This document shows positions 60,314 to 64,000 of a stretch of DNA of 64,000 nucleotides, in pieces (the first letter of the stretch is position 1; each line of letters begins with the position of its first letter). The position numbers and the translations under genes are program-made. Below the pieces are notes generated by a model that saw only the letters and a list, made by a program, of their open reading frames with translations, searched no databases and was not told the origin of the DNA. Source of the stretch: Bacteroidota bacterium (GTDB lineage: Bacteria > Bacteroidota > Bacteroidia > NS11-12g > UBA9320); NCBI GenBank assembly GCA_002746305.1, contig NVWV01000008.1, positions 1 to 64,000 of the forward strand, given 5' to 3'.

Positions 60314-61513
60314 ATGGCATTCAAACCTGCGAACCACATACAAGACCTTCAATATTTCGGTGAATTTGGAGGAGTAAATCCTTCGATTTCAGATTCATCC
60401 ACCTATACTTTCTTATCTGCTAAAACAATGTTTGACACATTCGAGGGCAACGCAGACGGATGTTACTTATATTCCAGACACTCATCTCCTTCCAATTTAT
60501 ATTTGGGGCAAGCTCTTGCGGCCATGGAAGGAACTGAAACTGCCAATGTCACAGCATCTGGAATGGGTGCTATCACAGGAGTTATCATGCAATTGTGCAA
60601 GGCAAATGACCACATTGTATGCAGTCGTACCATATATGGTGGAACTTATGCATTCTTAAAAAAATTCACTCCTAGTTTTGGTATCGAAACTTCGTTTGTT
60701 GATATTACTAATCTAGACGCTGTTGAAGCTGCAATTAATAACAAGACCAAAGTACTGTACTGCGAAAGCGTAAGCAACCCATTACTTGAAGTTGCCGACC
60801 TAAAGGCACTTGCCGCACTCGCGAAAAAACACAACTTAAAACTTGTGGTAGACAATACTTTCTCTCCACTTTCTATATCGCCACAACATTTGGGAGCCGA
60901 TGTCACAATTCATAGCCTAACCAAGTTTATAAATGGATCGAGCGACACGGTAGGTGGTGTAGTTTGTGGGACTCAAGACTTTATTAATGAACTAAGAGAT
61001 GTAAATACTGGAGCATGTATGTTACTAGGTTCTACTATGGATAGCATGAGAGCCTCATCTATACTGAAAAATCTAAGAACCTTACACATCAGAATACAGC
61101 AACACAGTAAAAATGCACTGTACTTAGCAGAACGATTTGAGCAAATAGGATTAAAAACGGTCTACCCCGGTCTTCCTTCACATCCGTCTCATCACGTGTA
61201 TAAATCCATGTTAAATGAAGAATATGGATACGGAGGTATGTTAACTATAGATGCAGGAAACATCTCCAAAGCAAATGAACTCATGGAGCTAATGCAAAAT
61301 AAGAATCTAGGCTACCTCGCCGTAAGTCTTGGTTTCTATAAAACACTTTTTAGTGCACCGGGAAGTTCTACCTCGTCTGAAATACCTGAAGAGGAACAAA
61401 AGGAAATGGGACTTAGTGATGGGCTTATTCGATTTTCAATAGGACTAGATGCCGATATAGCTCGTACATATGACACCATGGTAGAGTGCATGGAAGAAGT
61501 TGGCGTATTATAA
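60314..61513 (+). CDS. Cys/Met-metabolism PLP-dependent enzyme (methionine gamma-lyase type)
   Basis: A 399-residue fold-type I PLP enzyme of the trans-sulfuration family. The Schiff-base Lys204 lies in HSLTKFINGSSDT. SRHSSPSNLYLGQALAAMEG and ASGMGAITGVIMQL near the start, and VVDNTFSPLS before the lysine, are typical of cystathionine/methionine gamma-lyases and O-acetylhomoserine sulfhydrylases. The sequence does not decide among these. Gene context gives no clue: it stands alone upstream of DUF4180. Confidence 0.9.
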   Translation: MAFKPANHIQDLQYFGEFGGVNPSISDSSTYTFLSAKTMFDTFEGNADGCYLYSRHSSPSNLYLGQALAAMEGTETANVTASGMGAITGVIMQLCKANDHIVCSRTIYGGTYAFLKKFTPSFGIETSFVDITNLDAVEAAINNKTKVLYCESVSNPLLEVADLKALAALAKKHNLKLVVDNTFSPLSISPQHLGADVTIHSLTKFINGSSDTVGGVVCGTQDFINELRDVNTGACMLLGSTMDSMRASSILKNLRTLHIRIQQHSKNALYLAERFEQIGLKTVYPGLPSHPSHHVYKSMLNEEYGYGGMLTIDAGNISKANELMELMQNKNLGYLAVSLGFYKTLFSAPGSSTSSEIPEEEQKEMGLSDGLIRFSIGLDADIARTYDTMVECMEEVGVL

Positions 61514-61560
61514 AACAAGATTTATTAAACTGCCTTATCTCAAAATTCTAGAACAAAAAT

Positions 61561-61917
61561 ATGATTGAATACCAGACCATAAATGGTACCAAGATAGGTA
61601 CCGTGCCTTTCTCGAATGGCACATCCTTGACCAACGACACTCTTCTAGATGTAATGATGAATTGTAGGTTCGAAGATTGTGGTTCTATTTTAGTTTACCA
61701 ACATCATCTTGCAGATGAATTCTTTGATTTAAAAACAAAAGTAGCAGGTGACTTACTTCAAAAATTCTCAACATACGATTGCAAGCTTGCCATAGTTGGA
61801 AATTTTCAATCTATAGAAAGTAAAAGCCTAGCAGACTTCATTGGTGAGAGCAATCGTATAGGTAGGATAACCTTTGCCTCCACAAAAGAAGAGGCAATCA
61901 AAGCACTTTCTGTATAG
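61561..61917 (+). CDS. DUF4180 family protein
   Basis: A 118-residue soluble protein that matches DUF4180: LLDVMMNCRFEDCGSILVYQHHL near the middle, then FFDLKTKVAGDLLQKFSTYDCKLAIVGNF near the end. The family has no known function. It lies 47 bases after the PLP-enzyme gene and 52 bases before the epimerase, possibly in one transcript. Confidence 0.87.
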   Translation: MIEYQTINGTKIGTVPFSNGTSLTNDTLLDVMMNCRFEDCGSILVYQHHLADEFFDLKTKVAGDLLQKFSTYDCKLAIVGNFQSIESKSLADFIGESNRIGRITFASTKEEAIKALSV

Positions 61918-61969
61918 AAAATACAGTCTATTCATACATAACAAAAAACTAATCCTTAAACTTGTGACG

Positions 61970-62374
61970 ATGCAAAAAATAGAGCATATCGGTATTGCTG
62001 TAAAAGACATAGAGGAGAGTAACAAGCTTTTCGCCAAACTCCTAAACACAAAACATTACAAAATGGAAGAAGTTGAAAGCGAAGGAGTCATTACTTCATT
62101 CTTTCAAATAGGAGATGTCAAAATTGAGCTTCTCCAAGCAACAAAAGACTCTAGTTCTATTCATAAATTCATCGAAAAAAAAGGTGAAGGAGTACACCAC
62201 ATTGCTTTTGCTGTGGATGATGTAAATACTGAATTAGAACGATTGAAATCCGAAGGTTTTGAAGCTATCCACCAAGAAGCCAAAGATGGTGCAGATGGTA
62301 AAGTCATTGCGTTTTTGCACCCCAAGTCTACCAATAGAGTTTTAACCGAAATTTGTTCCGATAAAAATGCTTAA
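61970..62374 (+). CDS. mce: Methylmalonyl-CoA epimerase
   Basis: A 134-residue VOC-fold enzyme interconverting (R)- and (S)-methylmalonyl-CoA in propionate metabolism. Metal-binding residues are His6 (KIEHIGIAV) and the second His of GVHHIAFAVDD, with a late Glu in VLTEIC. ELLQATKDSSSIHKFIEKKG is typical of epimerases rather than other glyoxalase-fold proteins. ATG 61970 is preferred to an in-frame start at 61874 inside the DUF4180 gene, which would add 32 basic residues. It overlaps the transporter gene by 8 bases. Confidence 0.93.
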   Translation: MQKIEHIGIAVKDIEESNKLFAKLLNTKHYKMEEVESEGVITSFFQIGDVKIELLQATKDSSSIHKFIEKKGEGVHHIAFAVDDVNTELERLKSEGFEAIHQEAKDGADGKVIAFLHPKSTNRVLTEICSDKNA

Positions 62375-63461
62375 AAATAAGAACGTCCGTCTTTTTCTGG
62401 GTATACTAGGAGTACTTGTCTTAGGATACATACTTTGGAATGTAAGAACCATCATCTACTACTTCTTTGCAGCTGCCGTTATTGCTTTTGTAGCAAGACC
62501 TCTAATGCGTTTACTCGGCAGAGTAAAGATCAAAGGTTGGGTCTTACCCAATTGGCTAAAGTCAGCACTGGTATTAGTCACTTTTGTAGTGATCATATTT
62601 AGTCTATTTAGTATGGTAATTCCTACAATAGCAGAACAGGCCCATATTATATCCAAAATAGACACCAAGAATATTGTGGACCGCATTCAACCACAAATAG
62701 AGTCTATTAGTTCTTGGATGCAACAAGCCAATATAGATCAAGATGAACTTCAAAATATCCTTCAAAAGGAGGTCTCTTCTATATTTAGCATGGGAGATGT
62801 AGGCAAATATGTTTCGGGGTTCTTGAGTGGGATTACGGATTCACTTATTGCAGCTTTTTCCATTCTATTCATTTGTTTTTTCCTACTAAAGGATGGTCGT
62901 ATCGTTGACAATGTAGTAGCAAGCATTACACCGGATAAGTATCTGGATAAAATTCGCACCATCTTCAACGAGACCAAAGATTTACTAACACGCTACTTTG
63001 TTGGGGTTGTAATCCAAATCACCATTGTTATGGTTGTAATTACGGTAGGCTTAACCATACTTGGAGTAAAAAATGCACTTCTTATTGGAGTGATCGCAGG
63101 AATATTTAATATCATCCCTTACATCGGCCCATTACTGGGAGCTTTAATTGGCATTAGCCTTGCAGCTACTGGTCAGTTAGAAGCTCATCCCGATTTGAGC
63201 ATGACGTCATTTGTTCTTTCTGCAATGATTCCATTTGCAGTAGCACAAGCCTTAGATAATTTCGCACTACAACCCATCATATTTTCCAAAAGTGTAAAGG
63301 CTCATCCGCTAGAGATATTCCTTGTAATACTTGCGGCCGGCTCACTAGCAGGTGTTGTCGGAATGATAGTAGCAGTACCAGCATACTCCTTCCTGCGAAT
63401 AGTCGCCAAAGAATTTTTCAATGGGTATAAAGTCGTACAAGGGCTTACCAAAGATTTATAA
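62367..63461 (+). CDS. AI-2E family transporter (PerM/YdiK-like)
   Basis: A 364-residue inner-membrane protein with about eight helices arranged as in AI-2E/PerM proteins: an N-terminal pair, a helix pair near 70-90, a soluble helical loop with coiled-coil character (about 95-145), and the C-terminal block containing GVIAGIFNIIPYIGPLLGALIG. Despite the name, most members are proton-coupled exporters of small molecules or ions and the substrate is unknown. It overlaps the epimerase gene by 8 bases. Confidence 0.9.
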   Translation: MLKNKNVRLFLGILGVLVLGYILWNVRTIIYYFFAAAVIAFVARPLMRLLGRVKIKGWVLPNWLKSALVLVTFVVIIFSLFSMVIPTIAEQAHIISKIDTKNIVDRIQPQIESISSWMQQANIDQDELQNILQKEVSSIFSMGDVGKYVSGFLSGITDSLIAAFSILFICFFLLKDGRIVDNVVASITPDKYLDKIRTIFNETKDLLTRYFVGVVIQITIVMVVITVGLTILGVKNALLIGVIAGIFNIIPYIGPLLGALIGISLAATGQLEAHPDLSMTSFVLSAMIPFAVAQALDNFALQPIIFSKSVKAHPLEIFLVILAAGSLAGVVGMIVAVPAYSFLRIVAKEFFNGYKVVQGLTKDL

Positions 63462-63493
63462 TCGTATCATATTATATCTGGTTTAAACAAAAG

Positions 63494-64000
63494 ATGAAGA
63501 CCATCAAAATACTTAGAATTCAAACCCTCATTATTTGCTTACTGATTCTATTCAGTTCCAATGCCCAGACCTACAAAAGCAATAGTTGGTCTGCCAATTT
63601 ATATCTAGGAGCGAGCAATATGATGGGTGACTTAGGCGGAAGCAATTTCATTGGCAGCAGAGGTGTTTTTGACTATGACTTTAGAGCTACAAGACTTGCT
63701 GTTGGTACTGGGATTAATATGAACACAGGAGCCTTTTCTTTAGGACTAAATCTATTGTTCACCAGATTGGCTGGCAATGATGAATACTCTGCACAAGATT
63801 TTCAAGTAGACAGAAATCTATGTGTTCGAACAGATTTGTTTGAAGCTAGTTTTCTTACTGAATACCGCCCATTCAGCAGAACCAAAGGATTCAATCGGTT
63901 TTATGTGTATACTGGCATTGGTGGAATCTACTATCAACCCAAGACTAAATTAAACGATGATTGGATTAAACTAAGAACATTGGGAACCGAGGGACAGTAT
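63494..64000 (+). CDS. Outer-membrane beta-barrel protein (partial, C-terminus beyond the window)
   Basis: An ATG at 63494 opens a frame that runs to the right edge (169 codons visible). A signal peptide ends near FSSNAQ (residue 23). The mature part shows alternating strands (SWSANLYLGASNMMGDLGG ..., VFDYDFRATRLAVGTGINMN, LFEASFLTEYRPF) resembling DUF6089-type Bacteroidota outer-membrane proteins. The end is cut, so length and family are provisional. Confidence 0.8.
   Translation, partial: MKTIKILRIQTLIICLLILFSSNAQTYKSNSWSANLYLGASNMMGDLGGSNFIGSRGVFDYDFRATRLAVGTGINMNTGAFSLGLNLLFTRLAGNDEYSAQDFQVDRNLCVRTDLFEASFLTEYRPFSRTKGFNRFYVYTGIGGIYYQPKTKLNDDWIKLRTLGTEGQY

Noticed and set aside
1..64000. 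tRNA, rRNA, insertion sequences, prophage genes
   Set aside because: I looked through every intergenic gap for cloverleaf, CCA-end or transposase signatures and found none. Gaps are short and most are explained by promoters and terminators.

Overview
The window is AT-rich, densely packed chromosomal DNA from a member of the Bacteroidota, most probably a Flavobacteriales-type marine or aquatic bacterium. The evidence is consistent: TonB-dependent receptor with a carboxypeptidase-like N-domain, four or more type IX secretion (T9SS) cargo-like proteins with C-terminal sorting domains, many lipoproteins, Bacteroidota-specific DUF families, glycine-lipid (GlsA/GlsB-like) genes, few Shine-Dalgarno sequences, and repeated TAnnTTTG (-7) promoter boxes typical of the Bacteroidota housekeeping sigma factor. 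I see no rRNA or tRNA gene, insertion sequence, prophage or CRISPR array. The genus cannot be fixed from the sequence alone.

Layout. 1-2763 is the 5' part of a giant beta-helix/PKD surface protein (minus strand). 3173-5249 holds a bestrophin channel and an anchored alpha/beta hydrolase. 5327-9956 pairs a TonB-dependent receptor with a secreted esterase-like protein that lacks the catalytic serine. 10042-14877 holds an SRPBCC protein, a beta-carbonic anhydrase, a thiolase, and a TetR-SDR-metallohydrolase operon with a candidate operator. 14995-21860 holds a Crp-family regulator, a membrane protein, QueD, and an overlapping trio of heptose epimerase, NtrY-like histidine kinase and redoxin lipoprotein. 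22015-28097 runs leftward: DUF1572, DUF1361, glycine-lipid acyltransferases, cupin, TPR membrane protein, TPR-AAA+ ATPase. 28197-31414 holds a heme c/copper monooxygenase fusion, two envelope proteins and an O6-alkylguanine methyltransferase. 31555-33613 is a VTC-DUF4956-DUF2490 operon, followed by aspS.

35468-44307 is mixed housekeeping (rdgB, rarA, CNNM-type transporter, a GT-C-like membrane protein, a HerA-like ATPase). 44317-51222 is a rightward molybdo-enzyme operon: cyclophilin, DUF6090, a small protein, FdhD, two tandem paralogous membrane proteins, a decayed toxin-antitoxin pair, FdhF/YdeP-type oxidoreductase, a small membrane protein and MobA. Facing it are a P-loop NTPase and a polytopic membrane protein (51238-52721), then a minimal ISC operon (iscS-iscU-iscA, 52841-54915). 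55253-60216 is rich in secreted proteins (lipoprotein, T9SS protein, sulfatase, type-B-CTD-like lipoprotein) around a COQ7-like ferritin-fold protein. The right end has a gamma-lyase-type PLP enzyme, DUF4180, methylmalonyl-CoA epimerase, an AI-2E family permease and the start of an outer-membrane protein.

The most useful regulatory observation is that several TAnnTTTG boxes end only 6 bases before a start codon, which predicts leaderless or nearly leaderless mRNAs. These boxes also settle several ambiguous starts (queD, the AAA+ gene, the VTC gene, the heme/copper gene, the COQ7-like gene and a GTG-initiated membrane protein). The best candidates for incompletely described systems are the TPR-AAA+/TPR-membrane pair attached to glycine-lipid genes, the NTPase/membrane-protein pair beside the molybdenum genes, and the receptor/pseudo-esterase pair.
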